Source of the DNA: Nostoc piscinale CENA21
GTDB taxonomy: Bacteria; Cyanobacteriota; Cyanobacteriia; Cyanobacteriales; Nostocaceae
Length of the DNA stretch: 64,000 bases
Reading direction: 5' to 3'
Assembly: GCF_001298445.1 (NCBI RefSeq)
Contig: NZ_CP012036.1
Location: 2,483,263 to 2,547,262, forward strand
In this document: positions 38,511 through 48,955 of the stretch, in pieces
Layout of the letters: every line of letters starts with the position of its first letter
How positions within the stretch are numbered: the stretch's first letter is position 1
Program-made: the position numbers and the translations under genes
The notes under the pieces: model-generated
Told to the model about the DNA's origin: nothing
The model's database searches: none
The model's input: the letters and a program-made list of their open reading frames with translations, nothing else

Positions 38511-39050
38511 TTAGTGTATATCTTTCAACTTAGCCTGATGTTCAATTAGTTCCAAAAACTGCGAAATCTGCTGAGTTGAGCGAATGTGATAGACATTTTT
38601 AGTGCTTTGAGCCTGCTTGGTGTACTCACGATATTTTGGGGTTAAATATTTATGACATAACCAAAGTGCGCGGTAGCTACTCAAGGAACTCTTGAAGATT
38701 GGACTATTTTGTGGCCAGCCTTCTGGCGGTTGAAAGTAACCTGTGATCAATCTTTTTGTGACCCACCAAAAATGCACATATAGCGGTAAATCAACATAAA
38801 CCAGAGTATCCGCTTCATCCAAGCGTGGCCAGAGGGTTTCCATACTGCCAAAGCCATCAATAATCCATCGGTTAGTAGCTAAAATTTGCTGATGGGTGTG
38901 CTGATAATCTTCTTGAGAAACTTCAGCACCGCCTGGTTGAAATTTAATCTTGTCTAAGACGTGAAGTGGTAAACCAGTGATCTGGGATAATTTCTGGCTG
39001 AGAGTTGATTTACCACCGCCAGCATTACCAAATACTGCTACTTTTTTCAT
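38511..39050 (-). CDS. P-loop nucleotide kinase (FlaR/adenylate-kinase-like)
   Basis: 179 residues from ATG 39050, chosen because AGGAGAG lies at ribosome-binding distance and MKKVAVFGNAGGGKSTLS starts the P-loop; the longer frame from 39101 adds an unlikely 17 residues. Walker A is GNAGGGKST, followed by LDKIKFQPGG and the lid/substrate part WIIDGFGSMETLWPRLDEADTLVYVDLP. This matches the topology-modulation (FlaR)/AAA_17 kinase-like family. The substrate is unknown. It follows the PBP2 gene on the same strand. Confidence 0.8.
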   Translation of the reverse strand: MKKVAVFGNAGGGKSTLSQKLSQITGLPLHVLDKIKFQPGGAEVSQEDYQHTHQQILATNRWIIDGFGSMETLWPRLDEADTLVYVDLPLYVHFWWVTKRLITGYFQPPEGWPQNSPIFKSSLSSYRALWLCHKYLTPKYREYTKQAQSTKNVYHIRSTQQISQFLELIEHQAKLKDIH

Positions 39051-39149
39051 CTTCACTCTCCTTTGAGTGCTAATTTTCTGCTGGAGACTGTCATTGGTCA
39101 TTTGTTCTTTGTTCTTTGTGAATACAAATGACCAATGACCAATTTAGTA

Positions 39150-40991
39150 TTAGTCGCTGTTATCACCACTAGCGTTTTGAGAATTAGCTGATTCTGGTTT
39201 TTGGTATTTACCTGGATATTTATGTTGGAAATATGCTTCCAATACCTGTAAAACCATTGGGCCGCAGACTGTACCACCATGATCCCCGGAATTTTCCCCA
39301 AAGGCGACAACGGTAATTTCAGGGCGATCGCTTGGGGCATAAGCACCAAACCAAGTATGATTAGGCCGACCAACACCAGCCTCGGCTGTACCACTCTTAC
39401 CAGAAGCAGGGGCAATTGTTGGCAGATTTAAGCGTTTTCCTGTCCCTTCTGTAATTACCTTCCGCAGTCCATCGCGGAGAACGTTAATAGTTGACTGCTT
39501 CATATTTAAAGACTCGCGCCAACTTTTTGCTTCTTCGTTATCTTTCAATAAATGGGGCTTGACACGATATCCTCCATTGGCGGGAACAGAAAACATAATC
39601 GCTGATTGCAGTGGTGTCACCTGCAAAGCACCTTGACCAATGGACATATTAATTGTGTCACCCACAGTCCAAGGTATCTTCCAAGCTTTTTGTTTCCAGT
39701 TTTCATCTGGAACCAAACCTCTCGTTTCTTCACTGGGGAACTCAATGCCAGTTTTTTGACCGAAACCGTACTTCTGCGCCCATGCAATTAAAGTCGGGCC
39801 ACCAACACCTTTACCAACTTGATAAAAGAATGTATCACTACTCATAGCGATCGCCCTGGGAAATCCCAAAGGCCCAAATCCTGCATGGTTCCATTCACCA
39901 AAAGTTACACCACCAACAGTTAAGGAACCATAGGTTTGCAGCACTGTTCCAGGGGAAAACTTACCTGATTCCAAACCCGCCGTTGTGGTGACAATTTTGA
40001 ACGTACTCGCAGGCGGAAAAGCACTTAAAGCGCGATTGACTAGAGGATGGTCTTTTCCTTGAACACTTTCCCAATCTTTCTCGGAGAGTTTTTGCTTAGA
40101 AAAAATATTCGGGTCGAAATCAGGATGAGACACCATTGCTAAAACTGCACCATTTCTGGGATCAATGGCGACAATTGCACCTTGATACTTACCTAAAGCT
40201 TTGTCTGCGGCTTTTTGCAGTTCCCAATCTATAGTTAAGTGTAAATCTTTGCCAGATTTAGCTTGTTTTTCACCCAAAATGCGGATTGGGCGACCTGCAC
40301 CATCTACTTCCACTTGTTGACCACCCCATTCGCCGCGTAAGGTAGTCTCATAAGCCTTTTCTATGCCCATCTGACCAATCACATCACCCAGACGGTAGCC
40401 TTCTTTCTGCTTATCTTTTAACTGTTCAGGGGTCAATTCTCGTGTATAACCCAGTACATGGGCTAATTCTTGACCATGTGGATAGTAGCGTACTGCATCT
40501 GTGTTAATTTCCACATCTTTTAGTTCGCTTTCATACTCTTTTAACGCTGTAATTTGGGCTTCGCTGACATCACGCGCAATCCGAATCAAGGAAGCCGAGT
40601 TAGCGCCAGCTGCATCTAGTTTCTTTTCCATTTCTTCTTGGGAAATACCCAGAATTTTTGATAATCGTGGCGCGACTACCGACCAAGATGGTTTAGTGTG
40701 GGCCAGCGGCCACAAATATACAGAATGGGGATATCTGGTAGTGGCTAATAACTTGCCATTCCGGTCAAAAATATTACCGCGTTCTGGTTGTTTGAGAATG
40801 GTGCGAACGCGGTTAGATTCGGCACGTTTTCGCAGTTGAGATCCTTCGACGATTTGTAAATATGCTAATCGTGCTTCAATTCCAGCCAGAGTCAATAAAG
40901 TGAATCCAATTAAAAATATTGATTGAATACCGCGTCCAACAGTCCGTGTATCTTTTCTGCTGTTCGATAAGGGTGATGAAAATAACGCCAT
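39150..40991 (-). CDS. mrdA: Penicillin-binding protein 2 (elongation transpeptidase)
   Basis: 613 residues. The N-terminal cytoplasmic tail and single membrane anchor (IQSIFLIGFTLLTLAGIEARLAYL) are followed by the pedestal domain (~60-240) and the transpeptidase domain. Active-site motifs: PASTFK (SxxK), SSD near 350-400 (AMSSDTFFYQVGKG) and SGKSGTAE (the KSGT box). It cross-links peptidoglycan during side-wall elongation as the partner of RodA, in the periplasm. The start is ATG 40991. No rodA or mreBCD is adjacent. Confidence 0.93.
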   Translation of the reverse strand: MALFSSPLSNSRKDTRTVGRGIQSIFLIGFTLLTLAGIEARLAYLQIVEGSQLRKRAESNRVRTILKQPERGNIFDRNGKLLATTRYPHSVYLWPLAHTKPSWSVVAPRLSKILGISQEEMEKKLDAAGANSASLIRIARDVSEAQITALKEYESELKDVEINTDAVRYYPHGQELAHVLGYTRELTPEQLKDKQKEGYRLGDVIGQMGIEKAYETTLRGEWGGQQVEVDGAGRPIRILGEKQAKSGKDLHLTIDWELQKAADKALGKYQGAIVAIDPRNGAVLAMVSHPDFDPNIFSKQKLSEKDWESVQGKDHPLVNRALSAFPPASTFKIVTTTAGLESGKFSPGTVLQTYGSLTVGGVTFGEWNHAGFGPLGFPRAIAMSSDTFFYQVGKGVGGPTLIAWAQKYGFGQKTGIEFPSEETRGLVPDENWKQKAWKIPWTVGDTINMSIGQGALQVTPLQSAIMFSVPANGGYRVKPHLLKDNEEAKSWRESLNMKQSTINVLRDGLRKVITEGTGKRLNLPTIAPASGKSGTAEAGVGRPNHTWFGAYAPSDRPEITVVAFGENSGDHGGTVCGPMVLQVLEAYFQHKYPGKYQKPESANSQNASGDNSD

Positions 40992-41231
40992 AAGACAAAT
41001 AATTTTAGATTTTAGATTTGAGGTTGAATAATCTTTCTAGTCCGCACTCCCAACACTTGCTATAGGATGCCCAAAATTCACTCTTGATATTAAGCTTGTA
41101 ACAATCACCAACGTATATTCCCGATCTGGGGTTTTTGGCGGATACAATAAACCAAAGTGTTTTTTAAGTCTGCTTAATAGGCTACATTCACGGAAACAAT
41201 CAGGTTAAATCACAGCATTCTACTGAGGATT

Positions 41232-42360
41232 ATGGCTCAATCTGTTGTGCAGAATCAGAGGGGGATTACGTCGTTTCAGCCACTAGATGTGGAACTGCGT
41301 AACGTGTTTAAGTTCTTCAAGCAAGAACCAGCCGTACATGGAATCGATTTGGATGTCCGCAAAGGGGAGTTTTTTAGTATTTTAGGCCCCTCTGGTTGTG
41401 GCAAGACAACAACATTACGTTTAATTGCTGGATTTGAAACTGCGGATGCGGGTAAGGTATTGATTCAAGGTCAAGCGATGACAAATGTTCCGCCTTATCG
41501 CCGCCCAGTCAATACTGTATTTCAAAGTTACGCGCTGTTCAATCACTTGAATGTTTGGGATAACATCGCCTTTGGACTGCAATTAAAAAAAACTCCGCAA
41601 ATCTGAAATTGAAAATCGAGTGACAGAAGCTTTAAAACTCGTCAAAATGGAAAGTTTGCGATCGCGCTTTCCCAATCAACTTTCTGGTGGTCAACAGCAA
41701 AGGGTAGCATTAGCTAGGGCGTTAGTAAATCATCCGGCTGTAGTGCTGTTGGATGAGCCTTTAGCCGCGTTAGATTTAAAGCTGCGGAAAGAAATGCAAG
41801 TTGAGTTATCTAACTTACATCAAAAGTTAGGCTTAACCTTTATTTTAGTGACTCATGACCAAGAAGAAGCATTGTCTTTGAGCGATCGCATTGCGGTGAT
41901 GAATCAAGGCAAAATTGAGCAAATTGGTACACCCAGCGAAATTTACGAACACCCCCAAACTGCTTTTGTGGCTGATTTTATTGGTGATACCAATTTATTT
42001 AGTGGGGAAATCGCCGCCGTCGAGGCTGAATGTATCCAAGTCGTCACAAAAACAGGCCTCAAAATTATCGTCACCCGCTATGAAGATACACCCATCGAAT
42101 TATCTCAATCTGTAGTGGTGAGTGTGCGTCCCGAAAAAATTCAACTATCAATCTATCCACCCAATTTACCAACTAACTGCTTTGAAGGCAGACTAGTTAA
42201 CGTCATGTATTTAGGAACTCATGTTACTTATGTGGTGGAATTAACCAATGGCATAAATATCAATGTTCTCCAACCCAATACCTTTGGTAATTTGCCAGAC
42301 AGAGATACACCAATTTATGTTTTATGGGCTGAAAGTGATTGTTTGGCTATTAGTCAATAG
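41232..42360 (+). CDS. potA: Polyamine ABC transporter ATPase PotA, frameshifted
   Basis: The energy-coupling ATPase of a spermidine/putrescine-type importer. The two pieces join when one A is removed from the A8 run at 41585-41592, reading GLQLKKLRKSEIENRVTEAL and giving 375 residues. Walker A GPSGCGKTT, Q-loop FQSYALF, signature LSGGQQQR, Walker B VVLLDEPLAALD and the His switch LVTHDQEEAL are all present. A C-terminal TOBE domain (~265-370) follows. Upstream of potD-potB in the same direction, with a 286-bp gap before potD. Confidence 0.92.
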
Positions 42361-42646
42361 TCAATGATCATTTGACATTTGTCATTGGTTATTTGTTGAA
42401 GGGCAATTCAGTAAATATCATGGAAAATTATCTTGCAATCTAAATATAGATTTGAACTAATGTCAACTATAACTGTTCTCACAGTGGTGAAGTACAGCAA
42501 TATAAATTTAACCGCCGATTGAAGAGGATGAACGCAGATGGACGCAGATAAATAATTCTTATTAATGAATTAGCACATAAAGTTAAACTCATACTTAAAA
42601 TCAATAGGCAATATTTCCCAGACATAGAACAAATGACAAATAAAAA
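42361..42646. repeat. Spacer with CAAATGACA and GAACGCAGATG repeats
   Basis: GACATTTGTCATTGG near 42373 and TGACAAATAAAAAATGACAAA near 42632 are copies, in opposite orientation, of a widespread simple repeat. GATGAACGCAGATGGACGCA near 42528 is another dispersed Nostoc-group repeat. No gene is seen. Confidence 0.45.
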
Positions 42647-43729
42647 ATGACAAATAGAAGAAAATTCTTACAGAAATTAATAGCATTTTCCAGCTTATCC
42701 TTAACTGGTTGTGGTTGGAGATTAGCCAATGTGCGGGCGGCAACACAATCGAGTAAAAATGATAAATTGTACCTTTATACTTGGACACAATATGCAGATA
42801 AAAAATTAATCCAAACTTTTAGCACTCAAACTGGGTTGAAAGTGTTGGTGGATACTTATGATTCTAATGAAGTGATGTTAGCCAAAATCTTAGCCGGAGG
42901 TGGTGGTGCTTACAGTGTAATTTATCCATCTGACTATATGGTACAGAAGATGGTTGAAAAAAATCTCTTAATCGAATTAAATCACGATCGCCTCAATGGT
43001 TTAGATAATTTATTTCCGCAATTTAAAAACCCTAGTTACGACCCCAATAACCGCTACAGTTTACCATTTAATTGGGGAACAACAGGTTTAATTTATAATT
43101 CTGAAGTTCTGCCCAAAGCCCCAGTAGATTGGGAGTATCTCTGGCAAAATCAAGAGATACTCAATAAGCGAATGACCTTACTCAATGACGTACGTGAGGT
43201 AATGGGTGCAGTATTAAGAATGTTGGGTTATTCTTATAACTCAAAAGAGGAGGAAGAACTACAAAAAGCATATAACAAATTAAAGCAATTAAAACCAGCG
43301 ATCGCTGCTTTCGATACTGATGCTTGGCAAAATCAAATGCTGGCGGGAGATTTAGTCTTAGCAATGTGTTACTCAGCCGATGCAATTCGCGTCATTCAAG
43401 AAAACCCTAAATTTAAATATGTTATTCCGCGCAGTGGTTCTTCTTTATGGACTGATACAATTGTCGTGCCGAAAAGCTCTCCTAATACTGATGGGGCTTA
43501 TGCTTGGATTAACTTTATTTTGCAACCAGAAATTGCAGCCAGTATTAGCCAAAATTTGAATATTGCTACTCCGAATAGTGTAGGGTTTGAACAATTACCC
43601 CAAAAAATCAAAACTAATAAAAATTTATTCCCCGAAACCGCCATTTTAGAAAAATGCGAACGTATTACTCCTCTAGGTGACTTTGAGGAAGTTTATGAAC
43701 GTTACTGGACTCAATTAACTAGTGCCTAA
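42647..43729 (+). CDS. potD: Polyamine-type substrate-binding protein (PotD-like)
   Basis: 360 residues. The N-terminus has twin basic residues and a lipobox-like stretch (MTNRRKFLQKLIAFSSLSLTGCGW), so the protein is likely a lipoprotein or Tat/Sec-exported periplasmic protein. The mature part follows the PotD pattern: LYLYTWTQYADKKLIQTFS, then YDSNEVMLAKILAGGG and YSVIYPSDYMVQKM. It captures polyamines for the PotAB(C) importer. The start is ATG 42647, within an A-rich context. An A7 run at 42957-42963 lies in this gene and does not break it. Confidence 0.9.
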   Translation: MTNRRKFLQKLIAFSSLSLTGCGWRLANVRAATQSSKNDKLYLYTWTQYADKKLIQTFSTQTGLKVLVDTYDSNEVMLAKILAGGGGAYSVIYPSDYMVQKMVEKNLLIELNHDRLNGLDNLFPQFKNPSYDPNNRYSLPFNWGTTGLIYNSEVLPKAPVDWEYLWQNQEILNKRMTLLNDVREVMGAVLRMLGYSYNSKEEEELQKAYNKLKQLKPAIAAFDTDAWQNQMLAGDLVLAMCYSADAIRVIQENPKFKYVIPRSGSSLWTDTIVVPKSSPNTDGAYAWINFILQPEIAASISQNLNIATPNSVGFEQLPQKIKTNKNLFPETAILEKCERITPLGDFEEVYERYWTQLTSA

Positions 43730-43779
43730 CTGGAAAGATTACCCAATCTAAAATCTAAAATCCAAAATGGTATAAGCTT

Positions 43780-44694
43780 GTGTTTATCAAAAATTCTCCG
43801 CAAATCAATGAATCCGGCGATATTATCGACTTTAAAAAAGTACATCGCCCTACATTTAACTTTTTACAACCATTAATCTTACTAGCCCCGGCAGGTATTT
43901 GGTTATTATTATTACTAGTTCTGCCAGCAATCATCATTTTTCAACTTAGTTTAGTTCCCAATATTCGCCCAGGAGATTTAGTCAATCCTAGCGGATTAGA
44001 GAATTATTTGCGGATATTTGACCCGTTGTATTTGCAAGTTATTGTGCGATCGCTGTGGTTAGCATTAGGCACAACTATAATTTGTGTAATCTTCGGCTTT
44101 CCTGTGGCTTATTGGATAGCACAAATCGCCCCAAAACAATGGCGCAATTTACTATTATTAGCTTTTATCTTACCTTTGTGGACTTCTTCTTTACTGCGTT
44201 CTTATGCTTGGATTACAATTTTGCGTCCCACGGGTTTATTCAATAGTATTCTGAGTAATTTAGGTTTACCTACTTTAGAATTACTAAACCGCACTCCGGC
44301 TGTATTTATCGGTATGAGTTACAGCTTATTGCCTTACATGGTATTAATTTTGTATGCTTCTTTAGAAAAATTAGACAGGCGGTTACTAGAAGCTGCTGCT
44401 GATTTAGGTGCAAACCCAACACAGACTTTTTGGAAAGTCACAGTACCGCAAGTTTCCCCAGGAATTACGGCTGGTTCAATTTTAGTGTTTATTACAGGAT
44501 TAGGAGACTTTGTTGACCCAGAACTCTTGGGTGGTGCTTCCAGTATGACTGCGGCGCGGTTAGTTTACAATCAATTTCTTGGTGTAACCCAAAATTGGGG
44601 TTTTGGTTCAGCATTGAGTATGGCATTAATTTTAGCAGTGAGTGTGGCGATCGCCTTTCTGATTAAATATGGTGAACCAACACCCAGCCGCTAA
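43780..44694 (+). CDS. potB: Polyamine ABC transporter permease PotB
   Basis: 304 residues from GTG 43780. Six hydrophobic helices (first: LILLAPAGIWLLLLLVLPAI) and the EAA loop LEAAADLGANPTQTFWKVTVPQ. This is the PotB/PotH type. No PotC-type partner permease follows; the next gene is a Uma2 nuclease. Either potC is elsewhere or PotB homodimerises. The potD-potB gap is 50 bp, so they are co-transcribed. Confidence 0.9.
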   Translation: MFIKNSPQINESGDIIDFKKVHRPTFNFLQPLILLAPAGIWLLLLLVLPAIIIFQLSLVPNIRPGDLVNPSGLENYLRIFDPLYLQVIVRSLWLALGTTIICVIFGFPVAYWIAQIAPKQWRNLLLLAFILPLWTSSLLRSYAWITILRPTGLFNSILSNLGLPTLELLNRTPAVFIGMSYSLLPYMVLILYASLEKLDRRLLEAAADLGANPTQTFWKVTVPQVSPGITAGSILVFITGLGDFVDPELLGGASSMTAARLVYNQFLGVTQNWGFGSALSMALILAVSVAIAFLIKYGEPTPSR

Positions 44695-44731
44695 ACTAAA
44701 TTTAGAGACATCAACATAAATTTACAGAGCT

Positions 44732-45296
44732 ATGAAGATTGCTCCAACTCAAGCTCTCACCTTAGCAGAATTTCTCAAGCTGCCAGAAACTAAGCCCAGC
44801 TTAGAATACATTAATGGCGAAATTGTTCCGAAATCAATGCCAAAAGGGAGACATAGCCGTTTACAAGGTAAATTATACAGTGCAGTTAATGACATTACTG
44901 AACCGCAAAAAAATTGCTTACGCATTTCCTGAATTAAGGTGTAGCTTTGGCGATCGCTCAATCGTACCAGATGTGGCAGTATTTATATGGAGCAGAATAC
45001 CGTTAACTGTTGATGACGAAGTTCCAGATAACTTTGAACTAGCGCCAGACTGGACAATTGAGATTTTATCCCCAGAACAAAAACCAAACAAAGTAATTGG
45101 TAATATTCTGTATTGTTTAAAATTTGGTAGTCGTTTGGGGTGGTTTATTGACCCCGATGATTTAAGTATTTTAGTATTTTTACCAGAACAGCAACCAGAG
45201 TTATTTCAGGGAAATGATATTTTGCCAATGTTACCTGAAATTTCACTAGTATTAACTGTTAATCAAGTTTTTAGTTGGTTAAAAATGGGCAATTAG
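44732..45296 (+). CDS. Uma2-family (DUF820) endonuclease-like protein, frameshifted
   Basis: 187 residues after removing one A from the A7 run at 44907-44913, where the join reads ITEPQKIAYAFPELRCSFG. The family has a restriction-endonuclease-like fold. Visible motifs are the early FLKLPETKPSLEYINGE with its Glu, RSIVPDVAVF (Asp) and TIEILSPEQ (Glu), followed by the conserved GWFIDPDD. Uma2 proteins are greatly expanded in filamentous cyanobacteria; their role is unknown, perhaps DNA processing. It follows potB by 37 bp on the same strand. Confidence 0.83.
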
Positions 45297-45339
45297 ATTT
45301 TACAAGACAGAGGAAACAGTACTGGGTTTAGACGAGGAT

Positions 45340-48300
45340 TTAAACAGTTAACTCCATTAACAAATTATTCGACCCACTTGTTTGTTGAATTAAAGATGAA
45401 ATAGTAGACAAAAATTCCTGCTCTAGATAAGGCTTAGTTAAGTAAGCTCTTGCGCCAAGTTCTTTTGCTAGCTGACGATGTTTATCAGCACTACGAGAAG
45501 ATAAAATGACTACAGGAATTTTAGCAAGATTGGGAATTTGCTGAACGTTAGTTAATAACTCAAATCCATTCATTCGCGGCATTTCTAAATCAGAAATAAT
45601 CACTTGAATGTCGGGATATTTTTGTAGCTGTTCGAGAGCCTCCACACCATTTTGTGCTTGAATTACTTGATAGCCATCTCTTTGTAGAGTTAACGAGAGA
45701 GTTTGGCGCAAACTAATAGCATCATCAACAATCAACACTACTTTGGGTGCTGGAAAATTAGCTTCTATCTGCTGAGATAATGGTCTGGCTGGAGAATTTG
45801 CAGGAGTCGAGATAGATAAGTCTTCGGCTATTGGTAAAGCCGATTCAGCAGCAGGAATTATTGGTAGGGGTACAAGTTCTGGTGTTGCTGGTAGATTAAT
45901 AGAGTCTAATAAGAGAGCGCCATCAATCACTAAAATGAGATTACCATTGGCAGAAGTACTACAACCATAAACGTATTTTGGTGGTGCGATCGCATTTCCT
46001 AATGGTCTAATTACTAATTCTTGTTCGCCAATTATTTGGTCAACTTCTAAGGCAAAAATACCTTGATGAGTTTTGAGGATTAATATAGGATTATTCATCA
46101 ATTTTGTGTCAAGAGTAGTTGCTGGATTATTGAGGCTATTACTCTTCACAACAGAGCAGTTATAAGACATTAGCTCTGAAAGTTGATGTAAACCAATTAA
46201 AGTTTCGTTCTGCTCTGTATGCCAATATAAAACTTTTTTCCCTTCAAATTCCTTAATTTGTTGCGGAGCCGGAATGATAATTTTTTCTACGCTGTCTAAC
46301 AATAGCGCATAAACCACGCCTCCCGCTTGTACCAGCATCAATTTATCAGTAGTCATAGAAAAAGGTATTTTAAGTGTGAATTTTGTCCCTTGTTGGGGTA
46401 AAGTTTGCACCGCAATTGAACCATGAAGAGCTTCGATTTGAGAACGTACGATATCCAAACCTATACCACGTCCTGAAATATTACTCACCTGTTCAGCGGT
46501 TGATAATCCCGGTGCAAACATCGAATTTAATAATTCTGATTCACTGTTACCAGAAATATCTAATTTCATCTCAATTGCTTTTTGATGAATTTTTTCTAAA
46601 TTCAATCCTTGTCCATCATCTTGAACTTCAATAATAGTTTGGCTACTTTGATGATATGCCCGAATTGTAATTAAACCTTCTTCTGGTTTACCACGTTCTT
46701 GACGTATTTGTGGAGATTCAATTCCGTGATCAAAAGCATTACGTACTAAATGTAATAGTGGCTCATACAATTTCTCGGCGATCGCTTTATCTACCAATAC
46801 ATCTGTGCCTATAAGTTGTAACTCTACATTTTTATAATAAATACTGCCTAATTTTTTCACCATCGGGGGGAAACGATGCAAAATATCACCCAAAGGTAAC
46901 ATTCTTGCTTCTACCAAGTTATCAATAATCGTAAAAACTAAATTTTGTTGTTTATCAGTTGTTTGATTTGCTTGTTTGACAGTTAAATCTAGCGATTCTG
47001 TGGTTTCTTGTAATTGCAGAGTTTCTTCGATAGCTGTGTGGAGTGCTAAATTAAATTCTGTGTACACATCCATTTCCAGCGAGTCAAATTTAACTGCGGC
47101 AAAATTCTGCGATAACTGAGGTGTAACAGTAGGTAAATTTAGTGGTACATCTCTTAACTGATGTAATATTATTTGATGTCTATTAATCTGCTGTAATAAC
47201 TTATCAATCAATTCTTGAATCTGTTCATCATAAAGATTGCGCTTTTTGTGATAAATGAGCAGTTCTCCCGCTAGATAATTAAGGTTCCTCAATCCTTCAA
47301 CATCAACACGGACAAATTTCTGACTTTTGACAACTGGCGAGCTTTTATCTTCTAACTGCTCACGAATATTACTGACTACTTCGGTAACAGCCTCTACACT
47401 CGGCTGCTCTAGAACAGGATCATCGATAATTACTGCTGGCTCACTTGAAGTTTCTCCTCCCCAAATTGATTCTAAAAGATGCTCAGTCTCAGTCTCTAAG
47501 GGGTTGGCGTTTTCATTTGCAACTACAATATTTTGGAATTGGGGATGCTCTAACCAGTTTTTTTCTTGACTGTTTACAGGGGGATAATTTTTATATTCTT
47601 TAGCTAATGTGATAATTTGTTTTTGTAAGTACCGAGTTAACAAAATATAACTATCACCTTTATCGTTACCATACTCAAATTGAGCAATTGCCAGCAGTAC
47701 AATTAAAATCATGCCATGACGATAAAGGCAAAGACTATAACTATCATCGGGATTCTGCACGAAAGCTAAAAATTCTTTTAACCAAGTTTCAATATAATTT
47801 ATTTGCTGCTCTGTATCAAATTTAGGAATTAATAAAGATAAATTTAATTTTGCTGGCTGTATTTGTTGCTGCTGCTGAAACCAACTTAAAATAGATTGCA
47901 CTAACTTGAGGTAAAACTTAGCTGTTGTTGGTTGAATTTGTTCGTGCTTATGGTTGCCTGATGTAGTTAAAAATTGGTAGAATTCTGCCGCAGTTTGTAG
48001 TAAGTTGTCAGTTGTTGAATTATCTGGAACCTCTGGCAATAACTGTTCTGACTCGATGACTGGTATAAGGTTTTGCCAAGCTGGAGAAAGTAGATTAGTG
48101 CAAGTGCGATCGCCTGCGAATACTGCTGTTTGGATTGTTTGTAAATCTTGCAGCATCAGTTCAGCAATTTCCATCGCTTGCGAAGGATCAGCTTGTAGCG
48201 CCGCCAAGATTTTTTGCGCGAGTTCTTCTAATCCTCGTAAATCTAAAGATTCAGCCAAGCCTAGAAATACTTCTGCTTGAGAAGTTATAAAATCTCTAAA

Positions 48301-48849
48301 TTCCGATTTTTCTGGAGGATTATTAATAATCTCAGTAATATTGTCAATGCGTTGTTGAACTCCAACTTCAAAAATTGACTTGACAACATCAAAGCCTAAT
48401 TCTTGTGAAGTGGGAATATAATTATCTGTGCCGAAATCATCGCCAAGTCTAGCTTGCAATTGGGTAAAAATATTAGTGGCTCGTTCAATCACTTCTTGCA
48501 CATTAGCAGCACTACTGGTTAATGTTGTGGTTAAAGCGAGACGCAAACATTCATAAGCTTTCAGCAAAAGTGTATGTAAATCATTATCAATAACTATATC
48601 TGGATTATATAAAGCTTTAAATACATCTTCTAGGGAATGGGCAATAGTTTGAATTGCCTCTAGTCCCACAGTAGCAGCACCACCCTTGAGGGTATGAGTC
48701 GCTCGCATTAAAGTATGAACTTTATTTTTTCGCTTATCTTCTTCCTCCGTTAAACTTAAAAGTTCTTGTTCAATTGTTTGTAATAACTCTGGGGCTTCTG
48801 CTAGGAAATAAACATAACCTTGTTCACGAATTTCAGCATCTGTAATCAT
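45340..48849 (-). CDS. pixL: CheA-type hybrid histidine kinase PixL
   Basis: 1169 residues. The N-terminal Hpt domain has phospho-His52 in RATHTLKGGAATVG. A long helical linker (~110-500) leads to the dimerisation/HATPase core (~520-830) with N-box HLVRNAFDHGIE, G1 VQDDGQGLNL and G2 GRGIGLDIV. A CheW-like regulatory domain (~835-985) and a C-terminal receiver (~1035-1155, phospho-Asp in VIISDLEMPRMNGFE, KPY Lys) follow. It is the last gene of the operon. It receives the light signal from PixJ and phosphorylates PixG/PixH to steer type IV pili. A 106-bp gap of TTGGGAG repeats precedes it. The start is ATG 48849. Confidence 0.92.
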   Translation of the reverse strand: MITDAEIREQGYVYFLAEAPELLQTIEQELLSLTEEEDKRKNKVHTLMRATHTLKGGAATVGLEAIQTIAHSLEDVFKALYNPDIVIDNDLHTLLLKAYECLRLALTTTLTSSAANVQEVIERATNIFTQLQARLGDDFGTDNYIPTSQELGFDVVKSIFEVGVQQRIDNITEIINNPPEKSEFRDFITSQAEVFLGLAESLDLRGLEELAQKILAALQADPSQAMEIAELMLQDLQTIQTAVFAGDRTCTNLLSPAWQNLIPVIESEQLLPEVPDNSTTDNLLQTAAEFYQFLTTSGNHKHEQIQPTTAKFYLKLVQSILSWFQQQQQIQPAKLNLSLLIPKFDTEQQINYIETWLKEFLAFVQNPDDSYSLCLYRHGMILIVLLAIAQFEYGNDKGDSYILLTRYLQKQIITLAKEYKNYPPVNSQEKNWLEHPQFQNIVVANENANPLETETEHLLESIWGGETSSEPAVIIDDPVLEQPSVEAVTEVVSNIREQLEDKSSPVVKSQKFVRVDVEGLRNLNYLAGELLIYHKKRNLYDEQIQELIDKLLQQINRHQIILHQLRDVPLNLPTVTPQLSQNFAAVKFDSLEMDVYTEFNLALHTAIEETLQLQETTESLDLTVKQANQTTDKQQNLVFTIIDNLVEARMLPLGDILHRFPPMVKKLGSIYYKNVELQLIGTDVLVDKAIAEKLYEPLLHLVRNAFDHGIESPQIRQERGKPEEGLITIRAYHQSSQTIIEVQDDGQGLNLEKIHQKAIEMKLDISGNSESELLNSMFAPGLSTAEQVSNISGRGIGLDIVRSQIEALHGSIAVQTLPQQGTKFTLKIPFSMTTDKLMLVQAGGVVYALLLDSVEKIIIPAPQQIKEFEGKKVLYWHTEQNETLIGLHQLSELMSYNCSVVKSNSLNNPATTLDTKLMNNPILILKTHQGIFALEVDQIIGEQELVIRPLGNAIAPPKYVYGCSTSANGNLILVIDGALLLDSINLPATPELVPLPIIPAAESALPIAEDLSISTPANSPARPLSQQIEANFPAPKVVLIVDDAISLRQTLSLTLQRDGYQVIQAQNGVEALEQLQKYPDIQVIISDLEMPRMNGFELLTNVQQIPNLAKIPVVILSSRSADKHRQLAKELGARAYLTKPYLEQEFLSTISSLIQQTSGSNNLLMELTV

Positions 48850-48955
48850 AGTGGGGCAATTGGGAGTAGTGTGTTGGGAGTTAGGAATTGGGAATAGTGA
48901 ATTGGGAGTGGTGAGTTAAAAAAAATTGTCTTTCCTACTCCCTACTCCCTTTAAA
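48850..48955. repeat. TTGGGAG-type short repeats between pixJ and pixL
   Basis: The spacer is built of GGGAGT/TTGGGAG heptamers (ATTGGGAGTAGTGTGTTGGG, then TTAGGAATTGGGAATAG and GGGAGTGGTGAG). These are the same class of heptameric repeats found in other intergenic regions of this group. Confidence 0.55.
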
